Positions 7,235 through 14,387 of a stretch of 24,416 bases of DNA are shown piece after piece. The position numbers were made by a program, and so were the translations under genes. Every line of letters begins with the position of its first letter. Positions within the stretch are counted from its first letter, which is position 1. The notes beneath the pieces are model-generated. The model was not told where the DNA came from. It saw only the letters and a list, made by a program, of their open reading frames with translations, and did no database searches. Origin of the DNA: JAVKDP01 sp040222185 (GTDB taxonomy: Bacteria > Bacteroidota > Rhodothermia > Balneolales > Balneolaceae); assembly GCA_040222185.1 (NCBI GenBank), contig JAVKDP010000010.1:1-24416 (forward strand), written 5' to 3'.

Positions 7235-8329
7235 TTGAATAAAAAACTAACGATTACCCGCTACCCTGCTACTAAATTGAACTCATTGCAGGCCTGGAAC
7301 GCTGCTGATATGTTCATTCTGAACTATTTGCGGGATGAAAAAATCAATATTAATGGGCTTTCCATTTCTAATGATCGCTTTGGATACCTGGCTACGAACC
7401 TGGCTTCTCATAATCCAACCCAGGTTGTAGCTTATAAAAGTCAGGAAAAAGCGATACAGCTAAACTATGAGACGAATGGGTTACTATTTGATGATTCAAA
7501 GCTCGTAAATCCTTTGGAACAACTAACCGAACCGATAAACATCAGCCTTATAAAAATTCCTAAATCGACAGAACTATTTGGTCTTTATCTGGATCAGGTT
7601 TATTCAGTACTTCAAGATGATGGAATAGTAGTCTGTGGTTTTATGACCAAGTATTTCAATAAAAAGATTTTGGAAGTTGCCGGGTTATTTTTTGAAGAAG
7701 TTCACCAAAGCCTTGCATGGAAAAAATCGAGATTACTGATCCTTAAAAAGAAGAAAAACGGAGTTAATTTTCAGAGAGAACACTCTCTTTCATTTGATCA
7801 TAAAAAGACCGGACCTGTTAAAATTAAGCAGTATGCCGGAGTATTCTCTTCGAATAATATCGATTATGCTTCTCAATTCTTTATTGACCATTTGACGGTT
7901 GAAAATACCGATCATAAAGTTCTGGATATTGGTTCAGGTAATGGTGTGTTGAGTATAGCCGCTAAAGCGTTACAAGAGGATGCTGAAGTACATCTCGTAG
8001 ATGATTCGTATCTGGCAATAGAGTCTTCAAGACTGAACCTTAAGGACAAAAAGATACACTTTTATTACAACGATACCCTGGATGAGATTGAATCTGATTC
8101 CATAGATTTAGCTATTTCGAATCCTCCCTTCCACTTTGAGTTCGAAACGAATATTGAAATTCCAGTTGGGCTTTTTAAACAGATACACAGATGCCTAAAA
8201 AGTGGTGGGAAGTTCAAATCAGTAGCAAGCAAACATTTGAATTTTAAAACACACCTGGAGCCTTTGTTTACTTCAACCAGGATTGTTGCTGAAAACTCGA
8301 AGTTCGTGATTTACGAAAGTGTGAAATAG
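7235..8329 (+). CDS. rlmG: 23S rRNA (guanine-N2)-methyltransferase, RlmG-like
   Basis: A 364-residue cytosolic rRNA methyltransferase of the RsmC/RlmG family. In E. coli, RlmG (YgjO) methylates N2 of G1835 in 23S rRNA. The N-terminal pseudo-methyltransferase half opens with I-T-R-Y-P-A-T and L-Q-A-W-N-A-A-D at 18-25 and N-D-R-F-G-Y-L-A at 46-53, and contains I-K-I-P-K at 106-110 and L-A-W-K-K-S-R at 160-166, all positions I recall as conserved in the E. coli protein. The catalytic half has Y-A-G-V-F-S at 200-205, SAM motif I D-I-G-S-G-N-G at 231-237, and the N-P-P-F-H signature at 296-300. Length is close to E. coli RlmG. Start: TTG 7235 has an SD 8 nt upstream; GTG 7226 would add three residues. 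The exact target nucleotide is inferred from the family only. Confidence 0.85.
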   Translation: MNKKLTITRYPATKLNSLQAWNAADMFILNYLRDEKININGLSISNDRFGYLATNLASHNPTQVVAYKSQEKAIQLNYETNGLLFDDSKLVNPLEQLTEPINISLIKIPKSTELFGLYLDQVYSVLQDDGIVVCGFMTKYFNKKILEVAGLFFEEVHQSLAWKKSRLLILKKKKNGVNFQREHSLSFDHKKTGPVKIKQYAGVFSSNNIDYASQFFIDHLTVENTDHKVLDIGSGNGVLSIAAKALQEDAEVHLVDDSYLAIESSRLNLKDKKIHFYYNDTLDEIESDSIDLAISNPPFHFEFETNIEIPVGLFKQIHRCLKSGGKFKSVASKHLNFKTHLEPLFTSTRIVAENSKFVIYESVK

Positions 8330-8340
8330 CTTGCACTGAT

Positions 8341-9201
8341 TTATTTCTTCTCCAGCAACCCGCTGTCTTTCATCCAGGCTTCTAATCTGCCCGACCACGA
8401 GCTTATTCCTTCTAAATCAGATCTATCTCCCATATTAAATGCGTGATCTCCATGAGCGTAAATGTGAGCTTCAAACGGAGCTCCTGCTTTTCGATAAGCC
8501 AACAAAAGCTTGATAATTGGCTCAGAACAACATTCATCATTATTTGAAACTACGCCAAAAGTAGAAGGAGCACTTGACGAAACTGCATCTGGTACAAAAA
8601 GTGGCCCCGGATAAACTAATACCTGGAAATTTGGCAATGAACTAATCTTATCAACTTCATCCGCAATTGTTTGATGTTCTGTTCCGTCTCCATAGGCTAC
8701 TAAAGCTGCGGTCTCTCCTCCAGCTGAAAAACCTACTATTCCAATTCTGTCAGGCTCAAAGCCCCATTCTTCTGCATTCATTCTTGCAATCCGAACTCCA
8801 CGGTGGGCATCCTGGGCATTATGCGTTTCAAGTTCATATGGTGACCCTTCTTCCCTTGCTAAACGATATTTTATTACAATTGCGGTAACTCCAATTGAGT
8901 TAAAGAACCTTGCCGCTTTAACTCCTTCAGAGTTATAAACAAGGTTCATATGTCCGCCACCAGGGAAAATTACAACTGCTGTTCCATTTGCAGTTTTGGG
9001 ATCGGCCAGAAATACGTTGGCTGTCGGGTTATGAATATTTCTTACCCACCAATCGGCTGCTTGCTCAGGTTCGTCTTTTCGATCTTCAAAACCCGGTGCT
9101 CCGTTTTCCCAAAGAGGTACAACAATTGGATTATTTTGAGCTTGTATTGATGAAGTAAAGAACAGCAAGAAAAGAAGAACAAAAGAAACAGTTTTTCTCA
9201 T
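8341..9201 (-). CDS. secreted alpha/beta hydrolase (BD-FAE/acetylxylan-esterase-like)
   Basis: A 286-residue exported esterase. Residues 1-21 form a signal peptide (M-R-K then a hydrophobic core, likely cleavage after I-Q-A). The oxyanion-hole motif P-G-G-G-H is at 80-84, the nucleophile elbow G-F-S-A-G-G at 157-162 (S159), the probable acid D222 in S-N-N-D-E, and H253 in H-G-D-H-A-F. The H-G-G-G-like motif and the W-G-F-E-P-D-R-I-G segment match the 'esterase/lipase, BD-FAE' group, which deacylates polysaccharides such as acetylated xylan or feruloylated sugars; a periplasmic role is likely. Start: an ATG four codons upstream (9213) lacks an SD, whereas ATG 9201 has GGAG 6 nt before it. It is convergent with rlmG and divergent from the DUF1801 gene at 9430. 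Confidence 0.84.
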   Translation of the reverse strand: MRKTVSFVLLFLLFFTSSIQAQNNPIVVPLWENGAPGFEDRKDEPEQAADWWVRNIHNPTANVFLADPKTANGTAVVIFPGGGHMNLVYNSEGVKAARFFNSIGVTAIVIKYRLAREEGSPYELETHNAQDAHRGVRIARMNAEEWGFEPDRIGIVGFSAGGETAALVAYGDGTEHQTIADEVDKISSLPNFQVLVYPGPLFVPDAVSSSAPSTFGVVSNNDECCSEPIIKLLLAYRKAGAPFEAHIYAHGDHAFNMGDRSDLEGISSWSGRLEAWMKDSGLLEKK

Positions 9202-9207
9202 AAGAGT

Positions 9208-9211
9208 CTCC
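9208..9211 (-). promoter_or_regulatory. Shine-Dalgarno (GGAG) fixing the hydrolase start at 9201
   Basis: On the minus strand GGAG is followed by six bases and then ATG 9201-9199. It overlaps the upstream ATG (9213), which is therefore unlikely to be the real start. Confidence 0.6.
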
Positions 9212-9293
9212 ATATGAATGAGTTTTGAATTTCGCCCAAAGTATTGATTAGCAATACAAATTCACATTTAAAATCTTTACTCATTTAAATCAG

Positions 9294-9391
9294 GTTATCC
9301 CGGGCTTGATCCGGGATCTTTGTACAATTTCCAAGCTATTTCTTAAGATCCTGTCCGTAGGACTCCATGGGAGAAACAAGTTCAGGATGAC
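9294..9391. repeat. bipartite palindromic intergenic repeat (BIME-like)
   Basis: Two hairpin arms are separated by an AT-rich middle. The left arm is a stem of ATCCCGG (9297-9303) with CCGGGAT (9311-9317) around a 7-nt loop. The right arm is bounded by ATCCTG (9348-9353) and CAGGAT (9383-9388) and holds two small hairpins, TCC-GTA-GGA (9354-9362) and CTCC-ATG-GGAG (9363-9373). The right end reads ATGAC, which is GTCAT on the other strand. ATCTT (9316-9320) and AAGAT (9345-9349) form an inner inverted repeat between the arms. GTCAT-type elements of this look are scattered in intergenic DNA of many Bacteroidota. It lies in the divergent space between the hydrolase and the DUF1801 gene. It codes for nothing; a role in transcript ends or DNA structure is possible but unproven. 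Confidence 0.7.
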
Positions 9392-9429
9392 GTGTTTATT
9401 TTACTTGTTCATACTCTTAATATTCAAGC

Positions 9430-9831
9430 ATGAACAAATTTCAGAATGTTAGCTTCAACTCAATCGATGAATTCCTGGACTACCTACCAGAGGATGAACT
9501 TGTAATTGTGGAAGAATTACGACGATTAGTTTTTGAGTGTATTCCTGATATAAAGGAAAAGCTTTCCTACAATGTCCCATTTTTTAAAAGGAACAGAACA
9601 GTATGTTTTATTTGGCCTGCATCTGTTCCCTGGGGCAAAGTTGAGCGGAATGGAGTGCAATTAGGGTTCACTTCAGGTCATTTAATTAATGACTTTGCAG
9701 GATATTTGAATATGGGAACCCGCAAAAGTGTGGCCATAAAAACTTTCTTTTCTATTGATGAGATTGAATCAGATTTATTGAGAGCATATTTTTTTGAAGC
9801 CCTTGATGTTGATGATAGGTTCAGGAAGTAG
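9430..9831 (+). CDS. DUF1801 domain protein
   Basis: A 133-residue cytosolic DUF1801 (PF08818) protein. The helix I-D-E-F-L-D-Y-L-P-E-D-E-L leads into I-K-E-K-L-S-Y-N-V-P-F-F at about residues 41-52. In this family that block places a surface loop before the strand T-V-C-F-I-W-P. A G-V-Q-L-G-F-T-S-G strand at 75-83 and a C-terminal helix follow. Relatives include YdhG-like proteins, some implicated in iron handling; no function is assigned here. It starts at ATG 9430, 38 nt after the palindromic repeat, and no SD is visible. It differs strongly from the DUF1801 protein at 4655, so the two are separate family branches rather than a recent duplication. Confidence 0.75.
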   Translation: MNKFQNVSFNSIDEFLDYLPEDELVIVEELRRLVFECIPDIKEKLSYNVPFFKRNRTVCFIWPASVPWGKVERNGVQLGFTSGHLINDFAGYLNMGTRKSVAIKTFFSIDEIESDLLRAYFFEALDVDDRFRK

Positions 9832-9871
9832 TTTGATACCAGAAAAACTAAACCTTCCACCCTTTATTCCG

Positions 9872-9879
9872 TAACTTCG
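9872..9879 (+). promoter_or_regulatory. candidate -7 promoter element (TAACTTCG)
   Basis: Seven of eight bases match TAnnTTTG, 28 nt before the Pmp3-like ATG. No convincing -33 TTG lies at the right distance, so this is a weak call. Confidence 0.25.
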
Positions 9880-9907
9880 TTCTAATCACTAACTCAATCT
9901 CTCAGTC

Positions 9908-10072
9908 ATGAGTCTATTCAGATTAATAGTATCCATCTTCATCCCTCCATTAGGGGTTTTCTTAACTGTCGGTTTAGGAGGAGCTTTCTGGCTTAATATC
10001 TTACTCACTTTACTTGGTTATTTCCCGGGCATTATTCATGCTGTTTGGGTAATCGCTAAACATGATAAATGA
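9908..10072 (+). CDS. Pmp3/YqaE family (UPF0057) small membrane protein
   Basis: A 54-residue membrane protein found by direct translation from ATG 9908. It has two hydrophobic segments, about residues 6-24 (containing I-F-I-P-P-L-G-V-F) and 28-50 (containing N-I-L-L-T-L-L-G-Y-F-P-G-I-I-H-A), and ends in A-K-H-D-K. The P-P-L-G-V, W-L-N-I-L-L-T and G-Y-x-P-G-x-I-H-A pattern is the signature of PF01679. Yeast Pmp3 and bacterial YqaE relatives are small proteolipids of the cytoplasmic membrane linked to salt, cold or general stress and membrane potential. Its TGA overlaps the next ATG as ATGA (10069-10072), so its translation is probably coupled to the aldo/keto reductase. The protein is complete for this family, which usually runs 50-60 residues. 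Confidence 0.9.
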   Translation: MSLFRLIVSIFIPPLGVFLTVGLGGAFWLNILLTLLGYFPGIIHAVWVIAKHDK

Positions 10073-10950
10073 ACTATAGATCTTTAGGGCGGTCTGATTT
10101 ATCTGTTTCTGAGATCAGTTTTGGCTGTATGTCACTTGGTACTGATCAGAATGCAAATACTGCTCTCCTGCTTAAGGCTTATGAGTCAGGAATTAACTTC
10201 TTTGATACTGCAGACCTGTATGATAAAGGCTGGAATGAAGAAACGGTTGGTATTGCGCTGAGACCAGTTAGAGATAATGTCATTATTGCCACTAAAGTAG
10301 GGAATCAGTGGCGAAAAGACGGCTCTGGCTGGGACTGGAACCCTACAAAGAAACATATTCTAAAGGCTGTTGAAGAAAGCTTGAGACGGTTGAAAACAGA
10401 TTATATTGATTTATATCAACTCCACGGGGGAACCATTGAAGATCCAATTGATGAAGCCATCGAAGCATTCGAATTATTAAAAGAACAAGGGAAAATCCGG
10501 GAGTATGGAATCTCTTCAATTCGGCCGAATGTAATACGTGAATGGGTAAAAAAGTCAAAATTATCATCTGTAATGATGCAGTACAGTTTACTGGATCGAA
10601 GGCCGGAAGAAGAATCTCTTGATCTCCTTCATGAACATAAAATTTCAGTTATAACAAGAGGTAGTTTGGCTAAAGGAATGCTCGTCGATAAAGCTCCAAA
10701 AGACTACTTTGGATACACTGCTGAGCAAGTAGAAAAACTCCAGAATGCTGTTCAGAAGGCTGGGAATCCTGTGGGAGTATCTCTTCAATTTGTATTACAA
10801 CATCCAGCAGTAGCAAGTGCAGTAACTGGTATCCGAACCAATGCTCAACTTGAAAGTGTGATTTCAGGAATGAAAAATGTAGTTTCCGGCTTAGGGTATA
10901 ATGGGTTAACTAAATTGGTTAAGCCAAATGTTTATGAATTACATCGATAA
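10069..10950 (+). CDS. aldo/keto reductase
   Basis: A 293-residue cytosolic NADPH-dependent oxidoreductase of the AKR superfamily. The opening M-N-Y-R-S-L-G-R-S-D-L-S-V-S-E is typical. The catalytic tetrad is visible: D46 (F-D-T-A-D), Y51, K76 (A-T-K-V-G) and H119 (Y-Q-L-H-G). The C-terminal part holds the cofactor-binding S-V-M-M-Q-Y-S-L-L-D-R and the G-I-R-T-N-A-Q-L-E block. Such enzymes reduce aldehydes or ketones; the sequence resembles the general-stress/YhdN-like branch, and no specific substrate can be stated. The ATG overlaps the stop of the Pmp3-like gene by 4 nt; RNase D starts 9 nt downstream. The pairing with a stress-related membrane protein fits a detoxification or stress role, by inference only. 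Confidence 0.9.
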   Translation: MNYRSLGRSDLSVSEISFGCMSLGTDQNANTALLLKAYESGINFFDTADLYDKGWNEETVGIALRPVRDNVIIATKVGNQWRKDGSGWDWNPTKKHILKAVEESLRRLKTDYIDLYQLHGGTIEDPIDEAIEAFELLKEQGKIREYGISSIRPNVIREWVKKSKLSSVMMQYSLLDRRPEEESLDLLHEHKISVITRGSLAKGMLVDKAPKDYFGYTAEQVEKLQNAVQKAGNPVGVSLQFVLQHPAVASAVTGIRTNAQLESVISGMKNVVSGLGYNGLTKLVKPNVYELHR

Positions 10951-10959
10951 AACTACTAC

Positions 10960-12117
10960 GTGACTATAACTTATATAAGAGAAGAAAAGGAGCTGCAAGA
11001 CTGTATTACACATCTTTCTGGTAAATCCGAGATTGCAGTTGACCTGGAATTTGATAAGAATCGGTTTCGATACGGATTCAATCTCTGCTTAATGCAGATT
11101 GCTTCAGATGAAGAATGCTATTTAATCGATCCGATAGAAACTGAACTTGCTATCGAATCCATATTTCCGGTTTTAGAAAATGAAAACATACAGAAGGTTG
11201 TATTTTCATTTGGAGAAGACATCAGGTTATTACACTTGATAGGCTGCGCTCCCAAAAACATCTATGATCTAAGTATTGTTACCTCTTTATTGAACTTCCC
11301 CCCTGCATCATTAACAAATTTGTTACTGGATATCGCGGGTATAAAAGTCGGAAAATCTTCTCAACAAAGTAATTGGTTTAAACGACCTTTATCTGACGAT
11401 CAACTTAATTATGCAGCAGAGGATGTAATATATCTTCTAAAGATGAAGAAGCTGTTGCAAGCAGGAATCGAAGAAAAGAATATCGAGAGCTGGATTGAAC
11501 AAGAGAATGAACATTTCGAGTCAGCCAATTATAACGATATTAACCACAACAGCTTTTTAAAAGAAAAAGATAAAAATGGTTTTTCGAAATTTGAATGGCA
11601 TACTTTTACCCGCCTTATGGAGTGGCGTGAAAGTATTGCAGAACAGATGCAGCGTCCCAGCTTCATAATTATTGACAAAGAGTTTTTATCTGATGTAGCT
11701 AAAACGCCCGGGAAGATTCATCGCTGGAATAATATTAAGTCCATCCACAGAAAGCTTAAAACCGTTGAGTATATTACCCGTGCTAATAAAGTATTAACGG
11801 AAGCAATATCTGAAGCAGAAGACCTGGGCTTATCAAAAACTGAAAAGGCTTCTAAAACGTTATCTCGTGAGGAATATCTAGAGTATAAGGCCGAGCAGAA
11901 CAAAATTAATTACATCAAAAAGTCTGTGTTTAAGCCAATTCAAACTGAAATAGCCCAGGAATATGGTGAATACACCAAAACGGCTATTCTAAGTAACAGG
12001 CTCATTAAAGAGATGATTACGGGTAAAATGGAAAACCTGCTTCCTTATAAAAAAGAGCTCTTCGAGAGATATGCGGCCAAGCTCGATCAGGATATCACAG
12101 CTTATACAGAGAATTAA
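10960..12117 (+). CDS. rnd: ribonuclease D
   Basis: A 385-residue DEDDy-type 3'-5' exoribonuclease. Exo I is D-L-E with D28 and E30, Exo II carries D87 (F-S-F-G-E-D-I), and Exo III is Y151-A-A-E-D155. Together these give the four metal-binding acids and the tyrosine. A first HRDC domain (about residues 210-285) contains M-E-W-R-E-S-I-A-E-Q and P-S-F-I-I-I-D-K-E; the remaining C-terminal 100 residues probably form the second HRDC-like domain, so the length agrees with E. coli RNase D (about 375 residues). The enzyme trims 3' ends of tRNA precursors and other small RNAs in the cytosol. It starts at GTG 10960; no ATG is available near the N-terminal strand I-T-Y-I-R. It is 9 nt after the aldo/keto reductase and 23 nt before the SDR gene. 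Confidence 0.88.
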   Translation: MTITYIREEKELQDCITHLSGKSEIAVDLEFDKNRFRYGFNLCLMQIASDEECYLIDPIETELAIESIFPVLENENIQKVVFSFGEDIRLLHLIGCAPKNIYDLSIVTSLLNFPPASLTNLLLDIAGIKVGKSSQQSNWFKRPLSDDQLNYAAEDVIYLLKMKKLLQAGIEEKNIESWIEQENEHFESANYNDINHNSFLKEKDKNGFSKFEWHTFTRLMEWRESIAEQMQRPSFIIIDKEFLSDVAKTPGKIHRWNNIKSIHRKLKTVEYITRANKVLTEAISEAEDLGLSKTEKASKTLSREEYLEYKAEQNKINYIKKSVFKPIQTEIAQEYGEYTKTAILSNRLIKEMITGKMENLLPYKKELFERYAAKLDQDITAYTEN

Positions 12118-12140
12118 ATAATCAACGAATTAAAGTGGCA

Positions 12141-13124
12141 ATGAAAGTTTTATTCATAGGTGGAACTGGAAATATAAGTACTGAAGCAAGTAAACTGGCA
12201 GTATCGCAGGGTATTGATTTGTACTTATTAAATCGAGGTACATCAGGAACTCAAATTCCTGGTGCTAAAACTATTATTGGTGATATCTACAATTTTGATG
12301 AAGTAAAAAAGGCTTTAAAAGACCATACATGGGATGTTGTTGTAAACTGGATCGCATTTATTCCTGGTCACATCAGGTCTGATATAGAACTGTTCAAAGG
12401 GAAAACAAAACAGTACATTTTTATTAGTTCTGCTTCTGTATACCAAAAGCCCCCTACCTACCCAATAATTACAGAATCGACTCCACTTTATAATCCGTTC
12501 TGGGCATACTCAAGGGATAAAATTGATTGTGAAAATGAGCTAATGAAGGCTTACCAGGAATATAATTTTCCAATTACCATCGTCCGCCCTTCTCATACTT
12601 ATGATAAAACCATTCCTTTAACTATTGGAGGCTGGACTGAATACACCGCTATTGACCGCATGAAAAAAGGTCAAAAAGTGATTATCCAGGGCGATGGAAC
12701 TTCTCTGTGGACGGTAACACATTCAGAAGACTTCGCGAAAGGCTTTAATGGATTAATTGGTAACCAAAGGGCAATTGGCCATTCAGTACATATTACATCA
12801 GACGAAGTATTAACATGGAATCAAATCTACCAGGCTGTAGCAGGTGCTGTTGGGGTTGAGTTAAATGCAGTTCATATTACTTCGGACTTTATCAGTTCCG
12901 TTGTACCAGGCGAAAAAGACGGATTATGGGGAGATAAATCTCATTGTGCTATTTTTGATAACTCAAAAATCAAAAGTCTTGTCCCTGGATTTACTGCTAC
13001 TATTCCATTTAGTGAAGGGATAAAAAGAACATTAAGTTGGTTCGAAGCTGATCCAAAACGAATGATAGTCAATGAAAAGACAAATGCAATGATGGATAAG
13101 ATCATTAATGCGTATGAGCGTTAG
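12141..13124 (+). CDS. NAD-dependent epimerase/dehydratase family protein (extended SDR)
   Basis: A 327-residue extended short-chain dehydrogenase. The cofactor loop G-G-T-G-N-I-S at 7-13 follows M-K-V-L-F-I; the active-site Y123-x-x-x-K127 (Y-S-R-D-K) is preceded by the serine cluster I-S-S-A-S-V-Y at 95-101. R-P-S-H-T-Y at about 146-151 and G-D-G-T-S-L-W-T at about 181-188 are typical of the atypical epimerase group that includes chloroplast CSP41-like proteins and putative UDP-sugar epimerases. Substrate unknown. ATG 12141 gives the standard SDR N-terminus; GTG 12135 would add two residues and is equally without a strong SD. It is separated by 23 nt from RNase D and by 32 nt from the propeller lipoprotein. 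Confidence 0.83.
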   Translation: MKVLFIGGTGNISTEASKLAVSQGIDLYLLNRGTSGTQIPGAKTIIGDIYNFDEVKKALKDHTWDVVVNWIAFIPGHIRSDIELFKGKTKQYIFISSASVYQKPPTYPIITESTPLYNPFWAYSRDKIDCENELMKAYQEYNFPITIVRPSHTYDKTIPLTIGGWTEYTAIDRMKKGQKVIIQGDGTSLWTVTHSEDFAKGFNGLIGNQRAIGHSVHITSDEVLTWNQIYQAVAGAVGVELNAVHITSDFISSVVPGEKDGLWGDKSHCAIFDNSKIKSLVPGFTATIPFSEGIKRTLSWFEADPKRMIVNEKTNAMMDKIINAYER

Positions 13125-13156
13125 TATTCAACTACTTATAGCTTTATTATATCTAC

Positions 13157-14380
13157 ATGAAATACTTCCAAAAACTAACTCTGGGCATACTCCTCTTCTC
13201 GTTTATCATCCAATGCTCTGATAAATCCAATGATTTTGATGATTCTAAATCTCAACAGTTCCGAGTTCTGGAAGATATCCCTCAGCATATCCAGGAGCTA
13301 GAGAATGTTACAGTTTTTGCGGGAGACTCTGAACCCCGATATTCCATTGAACTAATCCAGGAGCAGGTTTTTAGTATACCAAGAGAAACTGAGTTCTCAA
13401 GAATTCAACGTTCTGCTGTTGATGATCAAGGAAAAGTCATCATTCTAGATAGCGACTTTTCCCGGACATTTCCTTATTTGAGCCAGTTGCATGTATACAA
13501 CGCTGACGGATCATATCACACTCAAATTGGTGGCCCGGGTGAAGAACCTGGCGAGTATGGTTTGTTATTTATTGTTGAAGTTAAAGCTGGTAAAGTGTTT
13601 TTGGTTGACTTTACTTATGAGCGTTTGAACGTTTACAATGCCGACGATTTCTCTTTTGAACGATCGACTCAGATTGAGCAATGGGCTATCATGGAACATG
13701 AGTTCGTTCAGGGTTTAGGATTTCCGGAAATTAAAACCAGGAACGACGGAAATCATCTTGCACTATTCGGTGATGCGGATGATCACTTAATAAAATCCCT
13801 GTTGATGGACACAGATGGAAATGTACTGGATTTTGAACCTCTGACATTCCCAAAAAGGAAAACTGCAATAACTGCTGGCTTTAATATGATGCCTTATATG
13901 GGAAGAACTGTAATAGCATTGTCGAACGAAGATGATCTATACTCTATCTGGACACAGGATTTCCTGATCAAAAAGTATGATGCGAATGGCATTTACCAAT
14001 CTGCTATTTATTACCCGATAAAAGGAGCATTGTTTAATCCCGATGAATTTGCTAAAACACTGAAGTTTAAAACACGCGGTATCATGGAAGTGTTCAAGGT
14101 TAATGATATAGAGGTGCCTGAATCGTTTACTATCTCCGAAGATATGAGGGTTGATGATGAAAACAGGATTTGGGTAGCTATACCTGCCGGAGAAGAACGC
14201 GAAAGTTACGAATGGTGGATTCTCGAAGAATCCGGAGAGCTCCATGCAAAACTTTTACTTCCTAGAGAACAACAGATTTTTGATATCAAAAATGGATATC
14301 TGTATAGCAAAAGAAAGAATGAAGAAACAGATACAGAGTCGGTTATTAAGTATCGAATAAATCTTACAGAAAAGAATTAA
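13157..14380 (+). CDS. 6-bladed beta-propeller lipoprotein
   Basis: A 407-residue predicted lipoprotein. The signal peptide has M-K-Y-F-Q-K, a hydrophobic core and a lipobox ending F-I-I-Q-C (C20). The rest looks like NHL/6-bladed beta-propeller repeats: V-D-D-Q-G-K-V-I-I-L-D, then L-H-V-Y-N-A-D-G and I-G-G-P-G-E-E-P-G-E-Y at about 124-134 (the NHL-type G-x-G-E-F turn), and later blades with V-F-L-V-D, L-N-V-Y-N-A-D and M-R-V-D-D-E-N-R-I-W. Proteins of this family (PF17170-like) are common in Bacteroidota and Balneolota; their role is unknown, possibly binding or sensing outside the cell. No catalytic motif is seen. Transcription converges on the histidine kinase, with only 7 nt between the stop codons. 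Confidence 0.72.
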   Translation: MKYFQKLTLGILLFSFIIQCSDKSNDFDDSKSQQFRVLEDIPQHIQELENVTVFAGDSEPRYSIELIQEQVFSIPRETEFSRIQRSAVDDQGKVIILDSDFSRTFPYLSQLHVYNADGSYHTQIGGPGEEPGEYGLLFIVEVKAGKVFLVDFTYERLNVYNADDFSFERSTQIEQWAIMEHEFVQGLGFPEIKTRNDGNHLALFGDADDHLIKSLLMDTDGNVLDFEPLTFPKRKTAITAGFNMMPYMGRTVIALSNEDDLYSIWTQDFLIKKYDANGIYQSAIYYPIKGALFNPDEFAKTLKFKTRGIMEVFKVNDIEVPESFTISEDMRVDDENRIWVAIPAGEERESYEWWILEESGELHAKLLLPREQQIFDIKNGYLYSKRKNEETDTESVIKYRINLTEKN

Positions 14381-14387
14381 AAAATCA

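Noticed and set aside
4655..9831. The two DUF1801 genes as a recent duplication or a repeat pair
   Set aside because: Their sequences differ strongly and their neighbours are unrelated; shared family membership is the only link.
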